Assembly: GCA_030146725.1 (NCBI GenBank)
Contig: JASLBJ010000116.1
Span: 1 to 5,558 of the forward strand
DNA length: 5,558 nucleotides
From: Sphingomicrobium sp.
GTDB lineage: Bacteria > Pseudomonadota > Alphaproteobacteria > Sphingomonadales > Sphingomonadaceae
Reading direction: 5' to 3'
Below, piece after piece: positions 1 to 5,180 of this stretch; the first letter of the stretch is position 1, and each line of letters opens with the position of its first letter. The position numbers and the translations under genes were made by a program. Under the pieces are notes generated by a model. The model was not told the origin of the DNA. It worked only from the letters and a program-made list of their open reading frames with translations, and did not search any database.

Positions 1-1
1 C

Positions 2-760
2 GTCGCGCTGTTCCGCAATAGCTACAACATCCCGCTGGTGCATGTGGACGCGAGCGAGGCGTTCATGGGCGGGCTGGCCGGGCTGACCGACCCCGAGGCC
101 AAGCGCAAGTTCATCGGCAAGACCTTCATCGACGTGTTCGAGGCCGAGGCGGCCAACGTCGGCGGCGCGGATTTCCTTGCGCAGGGCACGCTCTATCCGG
201 ACGTGATCGAGAGCGTCAGCTTCACCGGGGGCCCAAGCGTCACGATCAAGAGCCACCACAACGTCGGCGGCTTGCCCGAGCGCATGAACATGTCGCTGGT
301 CGAACCGCTGCGGGAATTGTTCAAGGACGAAGTGCGCGAGCTTGGGCGCGAGCTGGGGCTCCCGGATGCGTTCGTCGGTCGCCATCCGTTTCCGGGGCCG
401 GGCCTGGCGATCCGTATTCCGGGCGAGGTAACTCGCGAGAAGTGCGACATCCTGCGCAAGGCCGACGCCATCTACCTGGAGGAAATCCGGAACGCCGGGC
501 TCTACGATGCGATCTGGCAGGCGTTCGCGGTGCTGTTGCCCGTACGCACCGTCGGCGTGATGGGCGATTTCCGCACCTATGACGCGGTTTGCGCGCTGCG
601 CGCCGTGACCAGCGTCGACGGCATGACCGCGGACATCTATCCGTTCGACGCCGCCTTTCTCAGCCGGGTGGCGACCCGCATCGTCAACGAAGTGGCCGGC
701 ATCAACCGTGTGGTCTATGACTACACGTCCAAGCCGCCGGGCACGATCGAGTGGGAATGA
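2..760 (+). CDS. guaA: GMP synthase (glutamine-hydrolysing), C-terminal part, 5' end outside window
   Basis: GuaA converts XMP to GMP in the cytoplasm using ATP and ammonia from glutamine, the last step of guanine nucleotide synthesis. The frame is open from base 2, so the 252 residues seen are the C-terminal half of a protein usually about 520 residues long. The N-terminal glutamine amidotransferase domain and the ATP-binding P-loop lie outside the window. Visible family signatures, in window residue numbers, are [13 protein letters not shown] (30-42), [11 protein letters not shown] (61-71), [11 protein letters not shown] (82-92), RHPFPGPGL (127-135, start of the dimerisation domain), [11 protein letters not shown] (179-189) and the C-terminal KPPGTIEWE (244-252), which helps form the XMP site. 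The GTG at 38 is internal, because homology continues upstream of it. The gene ends in TGA, 6 bases from the stop codon of the oppositely oriented hydrolase gene. Nothing looks broken. Confidence 0.97.
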   Translation, partial: VALFRNSYNIPLVHVDASEAFMGGLAGLTDPEAKRKFIGKTFIDVFEAEAANVGGADFLAQGTLYPDVIESVSFTGGPSVTIKSHHNVGGLPERMNMSLVEPLRELFKDEVRELGRELGLPDAFVGRHPFPGPGLAIRIPGEVTREKCDILRKADAIYLEEIRNAGLYDAIWQAFAVLLPVRTVGVMGDFRTYDAVCALRAVTSVDGMTADIYPFDAAFLSRVATRIVNEVAGINRVVYDYTSKPPGTIEWE

Positions 761-766
761 GCGGGA

Positions 767-1399
767 TCAGCGGGCGATGACGGCCGAGGTCCGCGCGGTC
801 GGCTGACCCCCGGCAAGGGCCCCGATCGCCGCGGCGATCTTTGCGCCGCCCTGCTCCGATGGCTCGATCGGGTTCGCATAATCGCCAGGCTCGCTGCAGA
901 TCAGCCTGAGATCGACGAGATCGAGGCCGCGGGCGAATGCCGAGCGGGTGATGACGTCGTTGAACAAGGCAAGCGCGGCCCGGATCACCGTGCCTTCGGG
1001 CTCGGGAAAGTTGGCGTCGTAGATGGTGCATAGAGCGGTCGGGATGCCGCGAGCCGCCACGGCAGCGACCATCGCTTCGTAGCGGCCGGCGAAGTCCGCG
1101 CTTGCCGCTGCGAGCCGCGCCAGTGCATCGCCGACGCTTGCCGAGCGCTCGCCGAGCAGGTGCGACTGGCCAAGCGCATCGTTGCCGCCGGCACTGACCA
1201 CCAGCAGGCCGGCGTCTGCAGGCAGGCGGGCAAGCTGGCGCTCGACATCGCGGGTGACGGCGCCGTCCACCGCGAGCAGGCTTGCCTTCGCTCCCTCCCG
1301 AAGCAGGCTGCGCAACTGCCGCACCACGTCGGGCCCGCCACGCACGTAGGCGCCATTGTCGAAGATCGAGTCGCCAAGCAGGACGATGTGGCTTGCCAT
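767..1399 (-). CDS. SGNH/GDSL-family hydrolase with altered block V
   Basis: This is a predicted esterase/lipase-like hydrolase of 210 residues with the flavodoxin-like SGNH fold. No signal peptide or membrane segment is visible, so it is probably cytoplasmic; the substrate is unknown. Block I is LLGDSIFDNG with the presumed nucleophile Ser11. The block II glycine may be Gly46 in AVDGAVT. Block III is SAGGND with Asn73. At block V, where classical members have DxxHP with the Asp and His of the triad, this protein reads NPIEPSEQGG: Asn176 stands in the Asp position and Glu179 in the His position. I recall similar 'NPIEPS' sequences in other bacterial SGNH proteins, so this may define a subfamily rather than a damaged gene. 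The ATG at 1399 was chosen because the fold begins directly after it. The longer frame reaching to 1516 covers a tandem repeat and low-complexity sequence. The Shine-Dalgarno sequence is weak (GAAAAG). The gene is convergent with guaA and divergent from the next gene. Confidence 0.88.
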   Translation of the reverse strand: MASHIVLLGDSIFDNGAYVRGGPDVVRQLRSLLREGAKASLLAVDGAVTRDVERQLARLPADAGLLVVSAGGNDALGQSHLLGERSASVGDALARLAAASADFAGRYEAMVAAVAARGIPTALCTIYDANFPEPEGTVIRAALALFNDVITRSAFARGLDLVDLRLICSEPGDYANPIEPSEQGGAKIAAAIGALAGGQPTARTSAVIAR

Positions 1400-1421
1400 G
1401 CGCTTTTCAGCGGCCGAACAC

Positions 1422-1467
1422 GCCTGCGGTTCCGCCGCTTTGCGGCCTGCGGTTCCGCCGCTTTGCG
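1422..1467. repeat. Perfect 23-bp tandem duplication in a divergent intergenic region
   Basis: Two identical adjacent 23-bp units lie at 1422-1444 and 1445-1467. Each begins GCCTGCGG and ends GCTTTGCG. A degenerate third copy may follow at about 1468-1485 (TGCGGCTC, then GGCTTGCGGC). The junction of the two units forms a small hairpin, GCCGC-TTT-GCGGC, at 1434-1446. The unit length is not a multiple of three, so it does not encode an in-frame peptide repeat, which fits a non-coding location. It lies between the divergent starts of the hydrolase gene (1399) and the membrane protein gene (1515). Confidence 0.9.
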
Positions 1468-1491
1468 TGCGGCTCGGCTTGCGGCTACCCT
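1463..1491 (+). promoter_or_regulatory. Candidate sigma-70-type promoter for the membrane protein-panB pair
   Basis: A TTGCGT hexamer at 1463-1468 and a TACCCT hexamer at 1486-1491 are separated by 17 bases, about 24 bases before the ATG at 1515. The -35 is moderate and the -10 matches the consensus only at its TA...T positions, so this is a weak call. The first bases of the -35 are the tail of the second 23-bp repeat unit. Confidence 0.3.
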
Positions 1492-1514
1492 CAGGCGAAA
1501 CAAGGGGGACAAGC

Positions 1515-1949
1515 ATGACCGATGATCCTTACGCACCGCGGCCGCTCGCCGGCTGGTACATGCCCGCGGCCGTCGCCTCGCTGCTGTTCATGATCGTCGG
1601 CTGCATCACCTATCTGATGCAGGTGCTGACCGATCCGGCATCGATGCCCGTCGAGCAGCGTGCCGCGGTCGAGGCGATGCCGACCTGGCTGACCGCCGCT
1701 TATGCGCTGGCGGTATGGGTCGGGGCCGCCGGCGCGCTGATGCTGGTGCTTCGGCGCAGGTTCGCCGAGATGCTGCTGATGGTCTCGGTCGGGGCGGTGC
1801 TGGTGTGGCTCGCCGGGCTGCTGCTGGTGACCGGCGTGCGCGAGAACATGTCGGCCAACGACCTCGTTGTCGCAATCGTCGTCGCTGCACTGACCTGGAC
1901 GATCTTCTGGTTCGCACGCCACTCGCGCCAGCGCGGCTGGCTGCGCTAG
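1515..1949 (+). CDS. Small four-helix integral membrane protein of unknown function
   Basis: This is a predicted inner-membrane protein of 144 residues. Four hydrophobic segments are visible at about residues 14-38, 57-79, 85-106 and 116-134. The second and third are joined by a basic turn (LRRRF, 79-83), and the tail is basic (RHSRQRGWLR, 135-144). The loop at 39-56 contains PASMPVEQRAAVEAMP. I recall similar proteins of about 150 residues in sphingomonads, sometimes loosely named 'sugar transporter', but see no motif that supports a transport role, and I assign no function. The ATG at 1515 was chosen because it follows a strong Shine-Dalgarno sequence (AAGGGGGA at 1502-1509). The frame continues upstream to 1356 only through the tandem repeat and the oppositely oriented hydrolase gene. 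The stop codon lies 3 bases before the panB ATG, so the two genes are very probably co-transcribed. Confidence 0.85.
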   Translation: MTDDPYAPRPLAGWYMPAAVASLLFMIVGCITYLMQVLTDPASMPVEQRAAVEAMPTWLTAAYALAVWVGAAGALMLVLRRRFAEMLLMVSVGAVLVWLAGLLLVTGVRENMSANDLVVAIVVAALTWTIFWFARHSRQRGWLR

Positions 1950-1952
1950 GCG

Positions 1953-2837
1953 ATGTCGACGTTCACGATCGACAGCGGGACCAGCCGGGCGACGCCGTCG
2001 CCGGTTCCTGGCAAGAGGACGACGGTTCCCGCGATCCTGCGGCGCAAGGTGGCCGAGGAAGGGGGCTTCAGGACCGAGCAGCCGATCGTCATGCTCACCG
2101 CCTACACGATGCGGATGGCGCAACTGCTCGATCCGCATTGCGACATGCTGCTCGTCGGGGACAGCCTCGGCCAGGTGATCTACGGGCTGCCGACGACGAT
2201 TCCGGTCAGCCTCGAGATGATGTGCGCGCATGGCGCCGCGGTGGTTCGCGGAAGCTGGCACGCGCTGGTCGCGGTCGACATGCCGTTCGGAAGCTATGAG
2301 GCCTCGCCCGCGCAGGCGTTCGAGAGCGCCGCGCGGATCATGAAGGAGAGCGGCTGCGCAGCGGTCAAGCTCGAGGGCGGCGAGGCGATGGCCGAGACGA
2401 TCGCCTTCCTCACCGCACGCGGCATCCCGGTGATCGGCCATGTCGGGCTGACTCCCCAGGCGGTCAACGTGCTCGGCGGCTATGGCGCGCGCGGACGCAA
2501 GGACGACGAGGCCGCGAAGATCCTCGCCGATGCCCGCGCCGTCGCCGAGGCGGGCGCCTTTGCGATCGTCGTCGAAGGCGTGCTCGAGGAGATCGCGACC
2601 CGGGTCGCTCGCGACGTCCCCGTCCCCGTGATCGGCATCGGCGCCTCGTCCGAGTGCGACGGCCAGGTGCTGGTGACCGAGGACATGCTTGGCCTGTTCG
2701 AGCGCACCCCGCGCTTCGTCAAACGCTACGACGACCTTGCGGCGCGGGTCGGCGAGGCTGCGGCCACCTATGCGAGCGAGGTGCGCGCGCGGGAGTTTCC
2801 GACCGCCGAGCAGACCTATCGGCCCACGGAAGGCTGA
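1953..2837 (+). CDS. panB: 3-methyl-2-oxobutanoate hydroxymethyltransferase (ketopantoate hydroxymethyltransferase)
   Basis: PanB transfers a hydroxymethyl group from 5,10-methylene-tetrahydrofolate to 2-oxoisovalerate, giving ketopantoate, the first committed step of pantothenate and CoA synthesis in the cytoplasm. The 294 residues show the expected metal-binding and active-site motifs of the TIM barrel: VGDSLG with Asp70 and VDMPFGSY with Asp109 (the Mg ligands, Asp45 and Asp84 in E. coli), KLEGG with Lys139 and Glu141, GHVGLTPQ with His163, VVEGV with catalytic Glu208 (Glu181 in E. coli), and GIGAS near 228-232. The conserved core begins about 25 residues later than in the 264-residue E. 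coli enzyme. The N-terminal extension is polar and Ser/Thr/Pro-rich; I recall similar extensions in sphingomonad PanB. The ATG is 3 bases after the stop of the membrane protein gene, with only a poor, too-close TAGG as Shine-Dalgarno, so translation may be coupled. No panC or panD is next to it. Confidence 0.96.
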   Translation: MSTFTIDSGTSRATPSPVPGKRTTVPAILRRKVAEEGGFRTEQPIVMLTAYTMRMAQLLDPHCDMLLVGDSLGQVIYGLPTTIPVSLEMMCAHGAAVVRGSWHALVAVDMPFGSYEASPAQAFESAARIMKESGCAAVKLEGGEAMAETIAFLTARGIPVIGHVGLTPQAVNVLGGYGARGRKDDEAAKILADARAVAEAGAFAIVVEGVLEEIATRVARDVPVPVIGIGASSECDGQVLVTEDMLGLFERTPRFVKRYDDLAARVGEAAATYASEVRAREFPTAEQTYRPTEG

Positions 2838-2863
2838 TCCCGGCAGCCGGCGGGTCGGGGCCT

Positions 2864-2891
2864 TTGCCTTTGGCCGGCAAGCCGCTAGACG
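2864..2891 (+). promoter_or_regulatory. Candidate promoter for the TPR-bamB operon
   Basis: In the 137-base gap after panB, TTGCCT (2864-2869) and TAGACG (2886-2891) are separated by 16 bases. Hexamers of this type, with CTAGAC at -10, look like housekeeping promoters I recall from sphingomonads. A start near 2898 would give a leader of about 77 bases before the TTG at 2975. I see no convincing intrinsic terminator for panB in the same gap, only scattered GCCGGC palindromes without a T run. Confidence 0.4.
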
Positions 2892-2964
2892 AGCGCGTGC
2901 CAGCTTCCGTTCATCGCATGTGAGGAAGGAAGCGACCGGCATTCACGGTTCCATCAGCGTTTTC

Positions 2965-2974
2965 GAGGCAGAAT
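2965..2974 (+). promoter_or_regulatory. Shine-Dalgarno site that fixes a TTG start
   Basis: GAGG at 2965-2968 lies 6 bases before TTG at 2975. No ATG occurs in this frame until residue 80, well past the membrane anchor, so the ribosome binding site and protein homology together point to TTG as the initiation codon of the TPR gene. Confidence 0.75.
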
Positions 2975-3673
2975 TTGGCGCTTCCAACGGATAGCAGCGA
3001 CACCTTCCTTCGCGAGGTCGATGAGAATCTGCGCCGCGACCAGGCCGAGGATTTCTTCCGCACCTATGGCAAGTGGGTGATCGGCGGGATCGTCCTCCTG
3101 CTCGCGGCGATCGGCGGCTGGATTTACTGGCAGAACCAGCAGCGCGCCGCGACCGCGAAGCACTCGGAGCAACTGGCCCAGGTCTTCACCGACATTGGCG
3201 CCACCAGGATGCAGACGGTTCCCCAGCGCCTCGACACGCTTGCCGCCGAGGGCGGTGACGTGGTGCGCGCGCTGGCGCTGTTCACCAGCGCCGCGGTTGC
3301 GCTCGACAAGAACGACCGCACGCTCGCCACTACCAGGTATCGCGAGATCGCCGACGACAAGGCGCTTCCGCAGGTCTATCGCGACGGAGCGCTGGTCCGC
3401 GCGACCTCGCTCGAGTTCGATGCGCTTCCCCCGGAGCAGGTGATCGCCCGGATGGAGCCGTTCGCGAAACCCGGTTCGCCATGGTTCGGAAGCGCCGGCG
3501 AGCTGACCGCGATGGCGCTGCTCAAGCAAAGCAAGAAGACCGAGGCGGGCCGGCTGTTCGCCGCCGTCGCCGCCGACCGGCAGGTGCCCGACTCGATGCG
3601 GGCGCGTACTGCCCAGATCGCCGGCACGCTTGGCGTGGACGCCAGCGCGTCGATGCCGACCACTGATCAATAG
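2975..3673 (+). CDS. Membrane-anchored tetratricopeptide-like protein, YfgM type
   Basis: This 232-residue protein is predicted to be anchored in the inner membrane with its C-terminal domain in the periplasm. A charged N-terminal stretch, FLREVDENLRRDQAEDFF (11-28), precedes one transmembrane helix at about 34-51 that ends in YWQNQQ. The remainder is helical and Ala-rich, with TPR-like pairs around 62-130 and 133-220. This matches the architecture of YfgM/TPR_21 proteins, which in E. coli associate with the Sec translocon and with periplasmic chaperones. That role is known for YfgM and only inferred here. The gene starts with TTG, supported by GAGG six bases upstream and by the conserved-looking N-terminus right after it. 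The next gene, bamB, begins 12 bases downstream, the same pairing as yfgM-bamB in E. coli. A promoter candidate lies about 85 bases upstream. A distant alternative is a cytochrome-biogenesis-type TPR protein, but the neighbour makes that unlikely. Confidence 0.87.
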   Translation: MALPTDSSDTFLREVDENLRRDQAEDFFRTYGKWVIGGIVLLLAAIGGWIYWQNQQRAATAKHSEQLAQVFTDIGATRMQTVPQRLDTLAAEGGDVVRALALFTSAAVALDKNDRTLATTRYREIADDKALPQVYRDGALVRATSLEFDALPPEQVIARMEPFAKPGSPWFGSAGELTAMALLKQSKKTEAGRLFAAVAADRQVPDSMRARTAQIAGTLGVDASASMPTTDQ

Positions 3674-3685
3674 GACCGACAAGAC

Positions 3686-5014
3686 ATGATTCGAACCCAC
3701 GCCAAGGTCGCGGTGCTGATCGCCGCTGCGGTTGCCGCCAGCGGCTGCGGCCTGTTGAGGAAGTCCGCGCCCAAGACTCCGGTGCTCGGCGACCGCGTTG
3801 CCGTGCTGACCGCCGAGAACAGCATCGCCGTCGATCCCGAGACCGCTGCGCTGCCGATGGTGCTGCCGGCCGAGATGACCAACGCCGAATGGGCGCAGTC
3901 GGGGGGCAATGCCGCCAAGTCGATGGGCCACCTCGCGCTGCCCGGCAATCTGACCAACGCGTTCACCGTCTCGATCGGCCGCGGCGGAAGCGTTTCGGCG
4001 CGGCTTGCCGCACCGCCGGTGGTGGCCGGCGGCCGCATCTATACGATCGACACCCAAGGTACCGTGAAGGCGATGGACGCTGCGTCGGGCGCGACCGTCT
4101 GGACCAGCCAGACCGGCTCCGAGAAGGGCAACAATGCCTCGCTGTACGGCGGCGGCCTCGCCTATGAGGAAGGACGGATCTATGCGACCAACGGCCTCGG
4201 CTTCGTCGCTGCGATGGATGTCCGCAATGGTGGCGTGATCTGGCAGGTCCGCCCGGGCGGACCGTTGCGCGGCTCGCCGACGGTGGTCGGCGACACGCTC
4301 TACGCGATCAGCCAGGACAACCAGATCTACTCGCTCAAGACCGCCGACGGGACCACCAACTGGTCGAACGCCGCCGCGCTCGAAATCGCCGGCGTGTTCG
4401 GCAGCGCCGCGCCGGCGTTCGCGCAGGGGACGGTGGTCGCCGGCTTCTCGTCGGGCGAGCTCAACGCCTATCGCTACGAGAACGGCCGCGCGGTGTGGCA
4501 GGATGCGCTCCAGCGCACGACGATCAGCACCAGCGTGTCGTCGCTGTCCGACATCGACGCCGACCCGGTGATCGAGGGCGGCCAGGTCTATGCGCTCGGG
4601 CAGGGCGGCCGGATGGTCGCGCTCCAGCTGACCAGCGGGCAGCGCCAGTGGGAACTCAACATCGCCGGCATCTCGACTCCGTGGGTCGCGGGCGACTGGC
4701 TGTTCGTCGTCACCGACGATGCCAAGCTGCTCAGCATCCAGCGCACCACCGGCAAGGTCCGCTGGATCAACCAGCTGCAGCGGTTCGAGAAGCCCAAGGC
4801 GCGCACCGGCCTGATCAGCTACTCCGGCCCGGTGCTTGCCGGCGGCCGGCTGATCCTGGTCAGCACGAACGGCGCGCTGATGAACCTCGATCCGCAGACC
4901 GGCAATTTTCAGAGCCAGTCGACGGTGGGTTCGTCGGTCAGCCTTGCTCCCGTGGTCGCCAACAACATGCTCTACGTGCTCGCCGACGACGGCCGCCTGA
5001 TCGCCTACAGGTAG
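3686..5014 (+). CDS. bamB: Outer membrane protein assembly factor BamB-like lipoprotein, PQQ-type beta-propeller
   Basis: BamB is the propeller lipoprotein of the BAM complex, which inserts beta-barrel proteins into the outer membrane from the periplasmic side. The 442-residue product has a lipoprotein signal peptide (positive residues at 3-7, hydrophobic 8-18, lipobox ASGC) with the lipidated cysteine at 21. After a linker of about 75 residues come repeated propeller blades of PQQ/WD40-like sequence. Examples are YTIDTQGTVKAMDAASG (119-135), LYAISQDNQIYSLKTADG (205-222), VYALGQGGRMVALQLTSG (301-318), KLLSIQRTTGKVRW (347-360) and the closing LYVLADDGRLIAYR (429-442). Aromatic residues recur at blade ends (W139, W186, W226, W271, W322, W360), as is normal for this fold. 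The length is similar to alphaproteobacterial BamB and longer than the 392-residue E. coli protein. The AGGA overlapping the upstream stop codon is 10 bases from the ATG, so expression may be coupled to the TPR gene. A PQQ-dependent dehydrogenase is unlikely, since no catalytic motif is visible. Confidence 0.92.
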   Translation: MIRTHAKVAVLIAAAVAASGCGLLRKSAPKTPVLGDRVAVLTAENSIAVDPETAALPMVLPAEMTNAEWAQSGGNAAKSMGHLALPGNLTNAFTVSIGRGGSVSARLAAPPVVAGGRIYTIDTQGTVKAMDAASGATVWTSQTGSEKGNNASLYGGGLAYEEGRIYATNGLGFVAAMDVRNGGVIWQVRPGGPLRGSPTVVGDTLYAISQDNQIYSLKTADGTTNWSNAAALEIAGVFGSAAPAFAQGTVVAGFSSGELNAYRYENGRAVWQDALQRTTISTSVSSLSDIDADPVIEGGQVYALGQGGRMVALQLTSGQRQWELNIAGISTPWVAGDWLFVVTDDAKLLSIQRTTGKVRWINQLQRFEKPKARTGLISYSGPVLAGGRLILVSTNGALMNLDPQTGNFQSQSTVGSSVSLAPVVANNMLYVLADDGRLIAYR

Positions 5015-5064
5015 ACGGAGGCAGGGGCACCGATCTCCAACGAACGGGGGGTGCGAAGCCGAGG

Positions 5065-5103
5065 CTGCTGAATGTCCGCTTCGAGTGGAAGCGGACACTC
5101 AGC
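5065..5103. repeat. REP-like inverted repeat, unit 1
   Basis: The sequence forms a 10-bp perfect stem, TGTCCGCTTC (5073-5082) with GAAGCGGACA (5088-5097), around a 5-base loop. The stem is extended by GCTGA/TCAGC (5067-5071 and 5099-5103) after a single mismatch. It begins 50 bases past the bamB stop and has no trailing T run, so it resembles a repetitive extragenic palindrome more than an intrinsic terminator, although it could stall transcription or protect the 3' end of the bamB transcript. From memory, stems with TGTCCGCTT/AAGCGGACA recur between genes in sphingomonad genomes; this was not searched. Confidence 0.7.
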
Positions 5104-5116
5104 CGAAGCTCAAAAA

Positions 5117-5153
5117 CTGCTGAACGGACCCGCACGTTCAGCGTTGTCCGCTT
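5117..5153. repeat. REP-like repeat, degenerate unit 2
   Basis: This region repeats both halves of unit 1 in the same order: CTGCTGAA (5117-5124, also 5065-5072) and TGTCCGCTT (5145-5153, also 5073-5081). Here the halves are separated by 20 extra bases, which include the second arm of a different hairpin, GCTGAACG (5119-5126) with CGTTCAGC (5135-5142) and an 8-base loop. No AAGCGGACA partner follows, so the long stem of unit 1 is missing. Confidence 0.6.
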
Positions 5154-5169
5154 AGTTCCCGCAAAACAG

Positions 5170-5180
5170 AGGAGCCGCAG
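5170..5180 (+). promoter_or_regulatory. Shine-Dalgarno site that points to a CTG start
   Basis: AGGAG at 5170-5174 is a near-consensus ribosome binding sequence. The six bases CCGCAG separate it from CTG at 5181, the ideal spacing. The in-frame ATA at 5187 would be 12 bases away and the GTG at 5211 would be 36 bases away. Confidence 0.65.

Noticed and set aside
1356..1514. Upstream extension of the membrane protein gene to 1356
   Set aside because: It would overlap the divergent hydrolase gene and the tandem repeat, while the ATG at 1515 has a strong Shine-Dalgarno sequence and begins a sensible N-terminus.
1400..1516. N-terminal extension of the SGNH hydrolase to 1516
   Set aside because: The extra 39 residues are low-complexity, cover the 23-bp tandem repeat in a non-triplet register and overlap the neighbour's promoter and ribosome binding site; the fold starts at 1399.
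1491..2942. Long 483-codon open frame on the minus strand opposite the membrane protein and panB genes
   Set aside because: Its Arg/His/Asp-rich translation is typical of the antisense frame of high-GC genes, and the plus strand holds an unmistakable panB with all active-site residues.
2838..2974. Possible small gene or riboswitch between panB and the TPR gene
   Set aside because: No small frame with a good ribosome binding site and no recognisable riboswitch core was found; a promoter and short leader explain the gap.
5027..5054. GCACC/GGTGC inverted repeat after bamB as a terminator
   Set aside because: Only 5 bp of stem with an 18-base loop and no T run; the stronger structure is the REP-like unit at 5065-5103.
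2954..5098. 714-codon open frame on the minus strand opposite the TPR gene and bamB
   Set aside because: It is a shadow of two well-supported plus-strand genes; its sequence is low-complexity and shows no recognisable domain.
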